Of a DNA stretch of 64,000 nucleotides, positions 10,638 to 22,209 are shown in pieces; position 1 is the stretch's first letter; every line of letters begins with the position of its first letter. Under the pieces are notes generated by a model that saw nothing but the letters and a program-made list of their open reading frames with translations, made no database searches and was not told the origin of the DNA. Both the position numbers and the translations under genes were made by a program. This DNA comes from Eumeta japonica (Eukaryota > Arthropoda > Insecta > Lepidoptera > Psychidae): positions 62,001-126,000 of the forward strand of contig BGZK01000480.1 in assembly GCA_005406025.1 (NCBI GenBank). The letters are read 5' to 3'.

Positions 10638-11534
10638 CGAGGGGGGCTGATAAGTCCGCGGCCCAAGGTACTTAGCGATGACTCATTATTTCACAACTAT
10701 TACCACTAATTGCGACACTTCTTATTAGTATAAATATCGCTTCCTTTCGTTATTAAAGTCATTAACAAATTATCTGTCGAAGCACAAACGTCATCATGTC
10801 AGCCGAATCGTCAAATCTCAGTAATATTGAACATCGCGCCGTAATAAAGTACTTCGTAAAGAAAGGAAAAACGCCCAAAGAAATTTTTGAAGACATGGTA
10901 TCAGTTCTTCAGGAATCTGCGCCTTCGTATACGATGGTCAAAAAATGGGCTCGCTTATTTCAACAAGGACGAGAGAGCTGTGAAGATGATCCTCGCCCAG
11001 GGCGTCCTGTGACGGTCGTGACGGAGGATAGTGAAGGTGTTTTACTAATTGATTACTTGCCAAAGGGGACTACTATGAATGGCCAATATTACGCGAATTT
11101 ATTGGCTCAGGCACGAGAGTCAGTCGTACAGAAGCGACGTGGGAAGTTATCGCGCGGAGTGCTGTTTTGACAAGACAATGCATCTGTCCACACGGCGCGG
11201 GTTTCGAGGCAGGCCCTGAAGGACACGGGCTTCTCGGAAATTGACTACCCACCCTACAGCCCAGATCTAGCTCCCAGCGACTATTTCCTTTTCCAATTTA
11301 AAAAAGGAGTTACGTGGTCGTAGATTTGTTGATGACAATCAAATGAAGATGGATGTAGAAAGCCATTTTGACTGCAAAGAAAAGGAATATTTTTTGGGCG
11401 GTTTGAAGGCGTTATACACCAGATGTGAAAAATGTATTTCGCTTGAGGGAGACTATATTGAAAAATAAAAATAAAATACTCGTACTTTTCTTTCATTTAA
11501 TGCCTTAGGCCGCGGACTTATCAGCCGCCCCTCG
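10638..11534 (+). mobile_element. Internally deleted mariner transposon
   Basis: An 897 bp mariner bounded by terminal inverted repeats (CGAGGGGGGCTGATAAGTCC at the left; reverse complement CGAGGGGCGGCTGATAAGTC at the right) and flanked by TA on both sides (10636-10637, 11535-11536), the mariner target duplication. Full-length elements are about 1.3 kb, so roughly 400 bp are missing from the middle. The TIRs are nearly intact, so it could be mobilised in trans if an active relative exists. The transposase remnant is given separately. Confidence 0.93.
10796..11468 (+). pseudogene. Mariner transposase, deleted and disrupted
   Basis: Residues 1-78 from the ATG at 10796 are a mariner paired-like HTH region, with the linker motif DDPRPGRP. 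The frame then jumps, near 11030, directly into the EGVLLIDYLPKG motif that normally lies after the first catalytic Asp; the intervening part, including that Asp, is deleted. An in-frame TGA at 11168-11170 sits just before QDNASVHT (second Asp). The SPDLAPSD motif (third Asp, 34 residues spacing, hence D34D) follows at about 11250-11280. A frameshift near 11300 moves the C-terminal part into another frame, which ends with a recognisable SLEGDYIEK at a TAA near 11466. It cannot make an active enzyme. Confidence 0.92.
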
Positions 11535-11536
11535 TA

Positions 11537-12179
11537 GCACTGGGTCGTGATCACGCATCTCCCGGTGTAGCGTGACAAATTAAATAAATTGAAAAATAAA
11601 AACATTGTTTATTTTCAATTCTATATTTATAAACAACCAGTGTTATTCACGACGTCAGCGAGGAATTACACATCCGTTGAACGCCACTATTGTATTTTGG
11701 CTGCGGTTTGTATAAATGTTTTTTTTTTTTTAATAAAACAATGGATTCTCGTCCGCTTAAGTTAGATTAAAGCGCAAAAATGGGGCACGTTGACGAATGC
11801 GGCCGACGTCAGTCGAAATTGAAAAGGGTTGTTCTCTCGCCGCGCGCCATTTTAACCCTAAATAATTCTTTTTAATCTTGTTTAATATTTTTCGTTTTGA
11901 ACAACTTTTTCATTTTTACAAATCCGTATTCCCCCTTTTGGCAAACAGAGCGCACGTGATGTTTGTATGTCGAAATTAAAAAAAATAAATACGCGACTTG
12001 TAACGCCCGATGTTACAACCGCGTTTACACAGAACAGACTCCTTTCTGTATCGATGTCGTCATTGTTTCCTTGTAGATCGGATAGATACCTCATCCGGTC
12101 CGTATTCCGGTTGACGATTACGGTATCGCCTACAGTTTCGATGCTAATGCCATTTGTTTATGCGGGCCGTTAGTCGTAA
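11537..12179. other. Unassigned region
   Basis: Small open frames lie on both strands at 11882-12173 without recognisable families. No RNA gene is seen. Confidence 0.4.
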
Positions 12180-12464
12180 GGGGCCATTCATAAATCACGT
12201 CACATAAATTATAAGCTTTTGACCCACCCCCCAAACCCCCGTCCTTGTCGCAGGTGGTCACACGTAAATGAAAACAGCAGTATAAACAGTTTGTTTTGTT
12301 CGAAATACTTTAAATATTGGACAAAACGATAGGCATAAACCTTTTTTCGTTTTCGTATTTCAGATTTGTGACGTCACAAAGCTTTTGACCTGCTCCTTGT
12401 CGCGCATTGTCACATTTCGTTGACCCCCTCCCCCCCACGTGTGACGTAATGTATGAATGGCTCC
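12180..12464. mobile_element. MITE with GGGGCCAT TIRs, copy 1
   Basis: A 285 bp element with TIRs GGGGCCATTCATAAATCACG and, reversed, GGAGCCATTCATACATTACG. The interior (CAAAGCTTTTGACCTGCTCC, CTTGTCGCGCATTG, TTTAAATATTGGAC) matches the copy at 31159-31439 in opposite orientation. It has no coding capacity. TIRs of this kind are widespread in insect genomes; I do not assign a superfamily. Confidence 0.85.
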
Positions 12465-12465
12465 T

Positions 12466-14940
12466 AAACAGGTTCGCGCGCGTATATGTCTTCGAACACA
12501 GTGGATATATTGAATACAATTTCGATCTGCACGTGTGATCTCTCGATCGTGCGGCTCCTAGTGACTCTCAGACGGAACCTCACACCATTCCCCGTCTCCG
12601 TCTCGTCTCGATGCCGATGGCGATCCTTCCCGCTGAAAAAGGAATCCATCGGGCGGCCAGTCCAAGTCCGAGCGGGTGCAAACCTATTAAAATATACTAT
12701 ATTTCACTTCACGACATGAACTGGATATATTTCTGCGAAGCGTTCAGCCTTCGCCCACGTCTATCCGGTCGGCGCCTCCTGCAAAAGCTTGTCCAACACA
12801 GATAAATTAGTTTTTACACTACAAGCGATGCTCTACACTTATCCGAGTTTTACTTTATCCGTCTGTTTAGATGTAAAACAGCAATTACAGGTACGCTAAC
12901 TTTCATTGACAAAACATTGATACGAACCAAATTGATACGATTGACACGATTGAGATAAGAGAGATGGTACATAAAGAATATGCAGGTGGAAAATTATGAG
13001 GGACAGCTCTATCGAAGGAATGGATGACTTAATTCTACGCCCGCGCAGGTTAAAACTAGTATTTTCAACACATGTGATCAATACGGCTATTGATTTTATT
13101 GATTAAAATTAACGCAAAGAAAGCAGAGGTTTAAAAGGGTCTTGTATTAATAAAATGTGGGCATTTCGAGGAAGGGTCAATATAAAATGTTGGATTTGAT
13201 CGTAGTGATAAGTATTTACTTGTAAAAGTAATTACTTACCATAAATATTTACTAAAAGTAAATTTTATTGACCTAGTTTGTCTTGATTTCCTCAGGTCAA
13301 GCTGAACGACATTGTCACTACAAAAAAAAAAATACTATTATCATCCAAATTTCTTCGGAATTTTTGGAGTCGGTTCTGAGACTTGATCGGTGATAAAGTT
13401 GAAGTCTTGTTATATACACAATAAATCGAAATCGGTTTTGCTTTTTTTTTTGTCGACACGATACGTTGTCGAAAAACAAACGTAAAGCGTGTTAAGAAGT
13501 GCATAATATTTTGGCCTTTTAAAAATCTTTTACGAAGTGTTCATTAATTTAGCAATAGCTTGTAAGCATAATGGTTATTAAACATGAAATTGGGATTTAT
13601 AAATCAATTAATATATAATAATCAATAAATAACAAAAAAATAATGCTACATCATCAAGTTCCGGGAGGTACATCAACTTATGTAGTTGTGTGGTTTCTTT
13701 TTAAACCTTACAGTGTATTATCGTCAAGAGTTACTACCATTTTTTAGATTTTTCTTATTAATAATGTAGTTTTTTTTTCTTAGAAAAATTCCAGAAACCA
13801 CACTTGTTTTTCCATCTAGCGCGTCCGTAACTAAATCTAGACGTTCGACTATCGTAGCACGCTCATCGTAATTGCGTTATGATGACGCACGATCTATAAT
13901 TTTGTACCTTTAGGTATGAGCCCTTCTTGCACCTGACGACACTGACCTACGCCGGAAAACGGTGGTATATTTGTCTCGCTTCAGAGCGGTACGCGCGAGC
14001 GAGAAGGCTGCGATGTAGGCGGACGGGAACAGCTCGAGCCTCGCGAGAATTCGTTGGCCCGTGATGATGGAGTGGAAAACAATCCATTGATACTATCATT
14101 CGAGGACGCCATCGTTATTACAAAGTCGAGCGTGGTTGAGAGCTCAGGCTCCATACTATAAAGTGCTAGGTTTGAACCTGACCACAGATAAAATGATTGA
14201 AGAATTCTCAACTCAAGCTACATGATGCGTGAGCACAAGTTAAACTTTCAGTCCTGGATCTTATTCTAGCATTGGCGGCAACCTTTAGCAGCTTTTGACT
14301 CGCAATGGGCTAAAGTGGTGGATTTAAGGGTGCTGAACCTCAAATAAAAGAGAATTGCGAGAAGCTATCTCTCAGCATTTGGGTAATTTGAAACCTGACA
14401 CTATCAGCACCTTTCCAAAAAGCAAAAAATCTTAATTGTGATTGTAGATTACTTGAGAACTTTTTGTTTAATTTTGATATTCTCTGTTATGCGTAAGATC
14501 ATGTGGTTCGCCATATTAATATTTAATCGCAGATAAATAGTGCTCTCATATGATGATTAAGAAATAAATAATAGATGTTTATTCTATAATAAATACAGAA
14601 AATGTTTGCTAAGTGCTGAAACAATAGACAATATATAAATCGTTATTCGAAACACTTCTTAAATCATATATTGTTAAATAAATAATGTTAATTAACTTAA
14701 TAATACTAATTATATAATAAAATAATCATAAGCTATAAATACCGTTCACGATATATTCCCAGCTAAAGTTCAAGACAGGTTCATTGCAGTCCAAAGAAAT
14801 CGATACGAGACACGAAGTTGGCCGAACATTGCCGAACCTACCCGATCGGGTGTACTCCACAGCTTAAATTTAATGAACTTCACTATTTTTTTTTTCGATG
14901 CCCCTAAATTTCCCACTTTACATTATTATATAGAAACGCG
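12466..14940. other. Unassigned region
   Basis: A GC-richer patch lies at about 12530-12680. Around 13200-13270, short alternating AAGTATTTAC/GTAAATATTT motifs can pair, but form no long hairpin. No gene family is recognised in any frame. Confidence 0.4.
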
Positions 14941-14942
14941 GC

Positions 14943-15000
14943 GGTCAAGCGAGAGTCGGACTCGTAGGACGGGCGTTCCGTACTTTTTTCTTTCGTTTTT
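14943..15000 (+). repeat. CCGGCCAAG-family 5' fragment
   Basis: GTCAAGCGAGAGTCGGACTC followed by GGGCGTTCCGTAC matches the characteristic 5' end of the dispersed family found at 5092, 48405 and 53303. It is truncated soon afterwards. Confidence 0.55.
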
Positions 15001-16973
15001 TTTTCGTTTCTCCGTATTTCGTAATTTTTCGTATACATCAAAATAATGTCAACCAATTTTCTGCTTCATCCTACTTCAGGATTGCCGGTAGTAATGTATT
15101 TTACAATCATTTTGTATATACATGTAAAGAAAACCTTTTTAATGGTATTTCTTAAGTTTATCTTTCCTGCACTATCGACAAAGACCATTAAATGTCACAA
15201 CAGACATTGACGTTTTTTTCATATATAGAGTAAGATATTGATAGTAATAAATTTACCGAAATGCAAACACAAAAATACCCGAAGAAAAGGCTTTAAATGT
15301 TGTTTCTTTTATTATTACAGAGAAACGCAACTACGCCTTTATTTCATTTTTCCCAATTGTTGGAATAAATATCATTATATACACATGACATCAGCTTAAA
15401 AGAGAGTAATTATGGTAATTAATTGCAATTAAATTCAGGCACATTTCACGGCTTAACACCCTTTCTTTTCAGATGGTATTAGGGCACGTTTTTCATAAAA
15501 ATCTGATATTAAGCTATAATCTATATCGTCTCTAGGTGAAAGTTATAAACCATAATCTGTATGTCTTCTAAAAGAGATGGCACTGCGACAAATCTAAGAA
15601 GGGGGTACCAGGTTGCGATCTAAAAATAGAAATTACTCAATCGGTGCCTTTTCAAACGTGCATCTTCCATCGCAACCTTTCTCTTCTCCGCCACATTGAA
15701 AGCCAATTCATATCACGATCTCAGAATGGTCTAGAAGAACTGCTAAGCGGCACATCTAGGTTTGTGCTCGCTTCTCTCAGGCAACTTTCCTACGTTACCC
15801 TGGTCACGAATCGTCGATTGGTCGTCGAGTGGTTGACAGTGTTGTCTCCGAATTGGAGCTCATTGACAAGCGAATTAAGAGATGATCAACTCAAGGCGAA
15901 TTAAGTCACCAGCCGCGCGCCTCACAGCGCACGCCAACCGTCAACGTTCCAATCGCATGGGGACGAATGTCATTAACAAGTCCGTACACGCACCGGGCTA
16001 ATGCGAAATACTCGAGGTCCGATTCCCTCAATCTAGAATAAGAGATTGTGGGAGGTTACACCTTAGCGGCGGCGTGCAGATCCTACTCTAACAAAACTCG
16101 AAAGCACGTAATGGCAATACAGTATCGTGACGCAATCAGAACCGGGATCGTGTTGAGAGATACAAGCAGATATATTTTGTGGGATAAGCCTCCGTACGAA
16201 GCTAGTGATTATCAACTATCTATGGTCGGTTTTTGTACCAGTGACAATAAGTGACAAGTTTAATTCTAAACAAGCAGATCACGGCAGGCGGGTGTGTAAA
16301 TATCTCGTAAACCTCCGTTTAATGACACGTCTAAAGGCGGTCGAATCTAATGTTTTCCCTTACGTGAATATGCTAAATGCTCTTCACATCAAATGAACTC
16401 ACATATTCAGCTTTCGGTATCAACATATAAATACGGTACGCCTTCTTCGGACCGCCTCGTTCTCTATGGCAGGCGGCGCGGTCCTTTTTTTTTTTGTGTC
16501 GTAGACAATGACGTCTATGATTTTATCAGAGATCCTTCGAATCGCATGGCTCTAAAATCGGAGATATTGAGGTAATTTGTAGAGCTAGTTACGATTAATC
16601 GATACTAATAGCTAGTTAGTTTCAATATTATAAATCAAGGGTTAGGGAAATGTAGAAAAAAATTGCTTTTGTCAATATTATAATAGACGAAGGAAAATAA
16701 TTATACCGAAATACTTTAATTTTTTAAAAGGGCATATAAAAAAAAAGTTTGTATGTATATGTAAGCGTGTGAAGTGGAAAAATAAAGTATTAATATGTAT
16801 TAATACGACTCATACGCTTATAGGAAATCAATACACTAGTGTATTATTTGAATTGTACACCTCAATTGTTCCACCTAATCGAAGATCTAGGCGCCTTCAA
16901 ACAATAGGTATCGGTTGCTAATGAGTTGTTTACTTAGATTCAATATCTATCATTCTCTCTCCTACTCTCTCTT
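15001..16973. other. Unassigned region
   Basis: Several short open frames (15644-15904, 16048-16254, 16205-16396, 16393-16575 on +) succeed one another, but none has a known domain or plausible splice linkage. A T-run marks 16484-16494. No repeat ends were identified. Confidence 0.35.
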
Positions 16974-16984
16974 TGTGTGTATGA

Positions 16985-17008
16985 GTGTGTGTGTGTGTGT
17001 GTGTGTGT
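16985..17008. repeat. (GT)n microsatellite
   Basis: About 12 uninterrupted GT units, preceded by a CT-rich tract (16953-16972). Confidence 0.95.
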
Positions 17009-17243
17009 ACAATTAAAAAAATATTGCGAAAGGGTAAGATTTAACAGTGGGATTCGAGTGGAGATGGCTGGTCAGTTAGCAGCAGAACGAGCTGCAGCGA
17101 TGGAGCTGTGGTCAACTTGGCTGGAGCGCGAAAATAGTCACCCCCCCCCACAACCCCACCTCCTCTCTATCAAACACCCCTCCATCGGATATCCCATTCC
17201 TGACCAAGAGGCCGACAGCACACCGGTGACTATTCTGAGATTG

Positions 17244-17335
17244 CGAGTGTCCATGGGCGGCGATGACTACTCACTCCCTGACGGCTTACAAGCACGTCGG
17301 CCTCTCGAAAATGCTATATAAAAAGAACAATTAAT
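17244..17335 (+). repeat. CATGGGCGGCG-family repeat, second copy
   Basis: GTGTCCATGGGCGGCGATGA, then CTCACTCCCTGACGG, ending in an A-rich tail near 17322. Same family and orientation as 9888-9962. The 114-codon frame at 16977-17321 starts inside the GT microsatellite and runs through this repeat, so it is not a gene. Confidence 0.55.
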
Positions 17336-18563
17336 GTGCTATTTTTTTCGCTCTGATCTTGCCGAAATAGTTCACACGACTTCATTAGCGAAACTTGAAG
17401 TTGTCGGCGCCCAGCGTCACGTCGATGTCAACATCATACCAACCTCACGATTTTCAATTCGGGGCGATATGATCCACAAACGTAGCGCTTAACCTTGTTT
17501 TTCTTAATGAATATCTCCGTTTCTATTACGACTTACAAAATAAAAAGTACAATACATACATCGTGGCCATATTCGAAGTTAATGATCACACATATCAGTT
17601 AATTTACAAAGTTACCATGTTGTAGTTTCTTGAAATAAAACCGTTGTAGATTGAATTGTGCTATCATCTTTATATATCGTCAATAAATAGAAATGAACAC
17701 GATATAATACAGAACATACCGTCGCTCGTTCCGGCGATGTTAGCCCGTTTAGCCCGAAATTAGCCTGTTTTTAAAACTCCAAGTAATGACGGCGCACGCG
17801 TCACGGCACTCGTTTGATATCCCTAAATCGCTGGCGTAAGGGCTGACATTTTAAAACGTACAACCGGCAATTTCACTTTCATTATCCGACACACGTACCT
17901 GTGCCGCGGTTGAGGGACAATTAGGCGTTGACCTCGCGAGCGACGCGTGCGCCGCCGGACTCGTTACCATCGGAATATTTTAAGGGAGCACTTATCGGTT
18001 AAGGTGTCACTCGCAGGCTTCGACGCTCGCTTGTTAAAATTGATAAGTTATCGATTACATCTTATAATTATGTTTAAAAGAAAAATCTAATATTTTGATT
18101 CAAATAAACTTGCAACTGCTCATACCGCCACCTACAGTTTATTCTGCATTTCAAACAGTAAGGTGTATTTGCCCAAAAAATAAATTAACGTGATACGATT
18201 ACGATTAGTGTAAAATTTGTAATTCTTAGAACAAAAAAAAAACATTAATTTTTTCATGTTAATGAAGTATATAATACATAATAACATTTCTTTACTTGAT
18301 CATTTATTTAATATTTTAAGTAAAATTTCTGTATTAACACGGCATTTTCTAGAACGCCCGGGGGCGGCGCTAAGTTCAATTCCGGCCCCGCATCCGAGCG
18401 AGTGTTAACACTTTTACTTAACCCGATCGGCTCAGGCGCCGGCGTCTGTATCGATCGCTGTGACTCATCACTGTTCTGACTTTAAGTCCAGTTGTATATC
18501 GAATATTCTTGTTTGTTTCATTCTGATACCTAAAAATGGAAAAATGCATTTACGCCAAAGACA
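17336..18563. other. Unassigned region
   Basis: Moderately GC-rich patches (17880-18030 and 18350-18470) alternate with AT-rich DNA. No gene or repeat end is recognised. Confidence 0.4.
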
Positions 18564-18571
18564 GGCTGACT

Positions 18572-19123
18572 TAGGGATGGACATGTAGAAATACATCGAT
18601 ATTTTTTTCTAAATAATATATCGTAGTGTTCTATCGATACTTTGTGATATACCGAACAAATATATCGATATATTTAAAATATCGTAATGTAAGTCATTAC
18701 TCATATTTAACTAGTCTATCTATAATATTAAATAGGGATCAGGTTAATATGAGGCAAAAAATTTAGAGAAAAGCAACAAATCAACTTTATTTATAAATCA
18801 TACGAAAAAGAAGACAAGGCCATTCGACCCAAAAGTCATGTTTAGCATCATAAATCCCAGTACTTTTTCTCCAAACCTTGCAAAAACAAAATTTTATTTA
18901 CCCTTTTGGCTTGAAATCTGCTTCACTGCTGTGTAAGAGCCTGTGGGGCTGTGAATAAGTAGATAAAAAGAAAGAAAATGGAATGTGACACGATATTTGG
19001 TATATCGGATGAAATATATCGATATTACATTCGATACTAGATGATTCGATAATATCGGATCGAAGCGATATATCGCATATTAATCGATATTTTTTTTAAA
19101 TCGATTTATATTGCCCACTACTA
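18572..19123. mobile_element. hAT-type MITE with perfect 8 bp TSD
   Basis: A 552 bp element flanked by an exact 8 bp duplication, GGCTGACT (18564-18571 and 19124-19131). The ends are TAGGGATGGACA and, reversed, TAGTAGTGGGCAATATA, imperfect TIRs of the TAGGG(A/G)TGGGCAATA type. Both subterminal zones are packed with ATCGATAT/TATCGATA motifs, consistent with transposase-binding sites. It has no coding capacity. The 8 bp duplication and end sequence point to the hAT superfamily. Confidence 0.9.
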
Positions 19124-19463
19124 GGCTGACTGACATTAAACAAGAACAGTCTTTCAAAGCGGGCGATGAGACTACGAAATCGAGTAACCTATCGGTAGAT
19201 CTTTCTGCGAGCGAATAATTTCTAAGCGCGTTTCTCACCGATACGGCATATTCCGGGCAAAGTCAGGCGGTCGCCGGGGTATTAGACCGCCATGACATGC
19301 GCCTCCAATCGCCATGCGAACGTGCATAGGGGAGTTATGTCACAGAGCGAGAGAAGCTAACCGTGATAGACAGACGGCAGACCGCACGCTTGGCGATTGA
19401 GAAGCGTGACAGACAGGCTTGCAAATACCGAACACGAAATGACAGACGGCCGGACGTCGCTTG

Positions 19464-20060
19464 GGGGTCGATTCTCGGGCCACGCGGAAATTGTCACATG
19501 AGACAATTCTCAAATGAGAAATTTCCGTAAAATTCCTTATAATAAAGGAGAGAACATGTCGAGTGATGGATAAATTAAGGAAATTTAAAATATGTAGTTT
19601 CTATTTAGAGATCGTGAATTTTATACAGGTATGAGAATATACCTATACTATTTAAAACGTGAAACCTGAACCTTTAAAGCCTTCCAGTCTGAAATAAAAA
19701 GACCGTTAGAGGATGATAGCGGGACGACTGTCAGTCATGATCTCATTAAAATGAGGTGTCACCCATTACATTGATCTCCTAAATTTAACGTGAGACAATT
19801 GGTGTCGTGTGCTGGGGTGTAGGTACCTGTTGCACGTCACACGAACGCCGCTTGACAATTGCCACAGCTTGGAAATTAAAAATACTGAATTAGCTTTTTC
19901 GTTTGACATTTATCGTTTTGTGTGAAAAGAAAAATATTAAATATCCACACCAATTCAATATTAATTATTAAGTTTATTGCATAACATTTATAATCTATTA
20001 TTATATCTCTTTCAAAAATGTCTCATGTGACAATTATCACACGGCCCGAGAATCGCCTCC
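19464..20060. mobile_element. Long-TIR non-autonomous element, class unknown
   Basis: About 597 bp. The left end CGATTCTCGGGCCACGCGG continues to TTGTCACATGAGACA; the right end reversed is CGATTCTCGGGCCGTGTGAT continuing to TTGTCACATGAGACA, so TIRs are about 40 bp. Internal GTGAGACAATT and TTGACAATTG blocks echo the TIR. No target duplication is clear (the outer GGGGG/CCTCC bases are ambiguous). There is no open frame. Confidence 0.8.
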
Positions 20061-20229
20061 CTGATGTGTTTTAATCGCTGACTCATTAACTTGCCCGTAA
20101 AGCACATCATAATTATCTACATATACATAATTTTTTGTATACATTCCGAACCACTTGACCATTTTTTACATACGTGTAAAGTATCAAAATTATGATTTCT
20201 GTGTATACATATATACAATGAACTCCCTT

Positions 20230-20893
20230 TTTTAGGCTCAGTCACGTAAAAACTACTGAACGTGTTAGTATTGGACTGCTACCGTTCGACGCGGAATCGT
20301 TTTTGGATGGTTATAGGCCGTTTATAATATAAAATAAAAATGTAATTGTATGTTAGTATGGATGTTTGTCATACGCTGACGCCTGGACGGATTTTAATCA
20401 AATTTCGCAAAGAGGTATATTATGTTCTCAATATAAGACTTATCATACTGATATTATTAATGTGAATGTACGTTTGTTTGTTACACTTTAAACTACTCAA
20501 CCGGTTATCATGAAACTTTGTACATATACTCTTGAAGGTATCAGAAGTTACAAAGGATACTTTTTATTAAAAAAAATAAAATTCATATACTTTCGTACCT
20601 ATCTATCCTTACAAACTATAGCGTTTATGATACCTATAATACATATTAGTAAGATCATCATAAAAAATACTTAGTTATAATTTACATACATTACACAATA
20701 TAATTGTTCGAACATTTATAACTGGATAATAGCTGGACCGATTTTCATTTTAAATTTGTTGGATTTGTCTCCGTCCCAAATAGCAAAATAATAGAAAAAC
20801 ATTGAAAAATTGACAAAAAAATAAAACGCTTTCTATCATCATTATCACAATTTGCCATCACCACGCGGGTGAAACCGCGGGGCGCAGCTAGTA
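20230..20893 (+). mobile_element. Helitron-like fragment with CTAGT tail
   Basis: The right end reads GGGTGAAACCGCGGGGCGCA then GCTAGTAT, the 3' tail form (GC-rich, then CTAG) of lepidopteran Helitron-like non-autonomous elements. Upstream, 20243-20316 (CACGTAAAAACTACTGAACG, then CCGTTCGACGCGGAATCG) matches 36450-36525. Interior phrases such as GACGGATTTTAATCAAATTT are also typical. No Rep/helicase coding is present. Confidence 0.6.
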
Positions 20894-21004
20894 TTATATA
20901 TAGCAGCACTACCTTTTATGTAAATAAAATTTATAAATACTAGTAATAATGGTATTTATACATATCGTTGTCGTTTCGATATCCGTTCTACTATAAATGG
21001 TAAT

Positions 21005-21182
21005 TTGTTATTACCACCATCAACGCCCGCGGGTGGACCGAGGTCGGTGACGAGACCCGTACTGGATTCGAGAATGTGACCGGGATCGCGTCAGAACGGA
21101 CAGCGATATCGGCCGACTTAGGAGATGTAGGGCTTCATTCTATGTCCACGGGAGCGAAACCGGGGGCACATTAGTATAGTGA
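21005..21182 (+). repeat. Helitron-like tail fragment
   Basis: GACGAGACCCGTACTGGATT, then GAGAATGTGACCGGGAT, and the terminal TGTCCACGGGAGCGAAACCG followed by GGGGCACATTAGTAT. The same order is found in reverse at 42705-42845 and in part at 28446-28560. A second tail-like phrase, AGCGAAGCGGGCGGGCGACC, follows at 21213. Confidence 0.5.
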
Positions 21183-21399
21183 AAAGAATTGTTGAATTTA
21201 AATTTACTCCCAGCGAAGCGGGCGGGCGACCGCTACTTCGCGATGAACTCGTGTCCGATGTTCATCAAATGTTTGGCAAATTTTGATCTATCACCTTCGT
21301 TGTTTCTAAAAATCGAAATATGTACTTTGTATCCGGTTTCAAAACTTTAAATGTAAGCTCTGAATATTGAACACCGACGCGGGACAAGTACTCGTATGG

Positions 21400-21665
21400 T
21401 CGTGTCTCTGCAGGACCCGCGCTGCACGAGGTCCCGTCGCGCTTGCCCGCCGTCCGACGAGATGATAAAGCGCGCGGATTTATGATTGGCCGCGCGGGAA
21501 TTGATGATGATCACCCGCGGACGTGCCGTCAGGGCCCTGTTCGAGGGACATACATCGGCGGTGATTCATCGCCTATCGCTTCGGATTGGGGCTTGATCGC
21601 GCCGTCTCTCTCGGGCGAAGTGGGCGTCATACGGTCGCGTTGTCTGGCGGATTTGAAGTGAACGA
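21400..21665. promoter_or_regulatory. GC-rich island with Hox/TALE-like motifs (tentative)
   Basis: A CpG-rich patch in AT-rich surroundings. CGCGCGG and CCGCGCG face each other around GATTTATGATTGG, which resembles Hox/Exd composite sites, followed by AATTGATGATGATC. The 72-codon frame across it has no known family. Regulatory function is inference only. Confidence 0.25.
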
Positions 21666-21975
21666 ATCGTCGGTCAACCGCGAGTTGAACTCGTGCGGTG
21701 CGGTTCTTGCTATCTGCGATGTTTTTTTGTTTTAATCCGAACCAAATTCGTCTGTGGTGACTGATACAACTGCAAATTTTAAATTTGCCGGCGTAATATT
21801 GACAGAATTACATTATTATTTTAAAACCATAGACTTCTTATAAATTTTTCTGTAATGTCTAAATAAAAAAATGTATCTTTTTTTCAAAATTTTGAACCTA
21901 GTAGTTTCGGAGATAAAGAGGGAATGTTCTTAAAAAGAAAAAAAACATTTGTTTTAAAATTATAAAAAAATGTTT

Positions 21976-21978
<3 letters not shown>

Positions 21979-22009
<31 letters not shown>
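21979..22009. repeat. (AT)n microsatellite
   Basis: About 15 AT units in an otherwise A/T-rich stretch. Confidence 0.95.
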
Positions 22010-22012
<3 letters not shown>

Positions 22013-22185
22013 TTAAAAAAAAAATTTTTGAATAAGCCCCATCATAAGCTCTCTTATTTGCTATATCACATAGTAACAAAATTTTTCGGACTATACCCCC
22101 CAAAAGCGACTGCATATTTAAATTTCTTTTATTGACATTTCACATCCGTGTGTGGGTCACGAGGAGGGATTCTTCTTTTTTTTAA

Positions 22186-22208
22186 TTCTGACGTACAGAA
22201 CCCTAAAA
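22186..22208 (+). repeat. CCGGCCAAG-family 3' end
   Basis: GACGTACAGAACCCTAAAA is the hallmark 3' end of the family. The preceding 400 bp, including the AT microsatellite, may be its diverged body. Confidence 0.45.
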
Positions 22209-22209
22209 C

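Noticed and set aside
16977..17321. 114-codon + strand open frame
   Set aside because: It begins in the GT microsatellite (Cys-Val repeats) and runs through a C-tract and a dispersed repeat.
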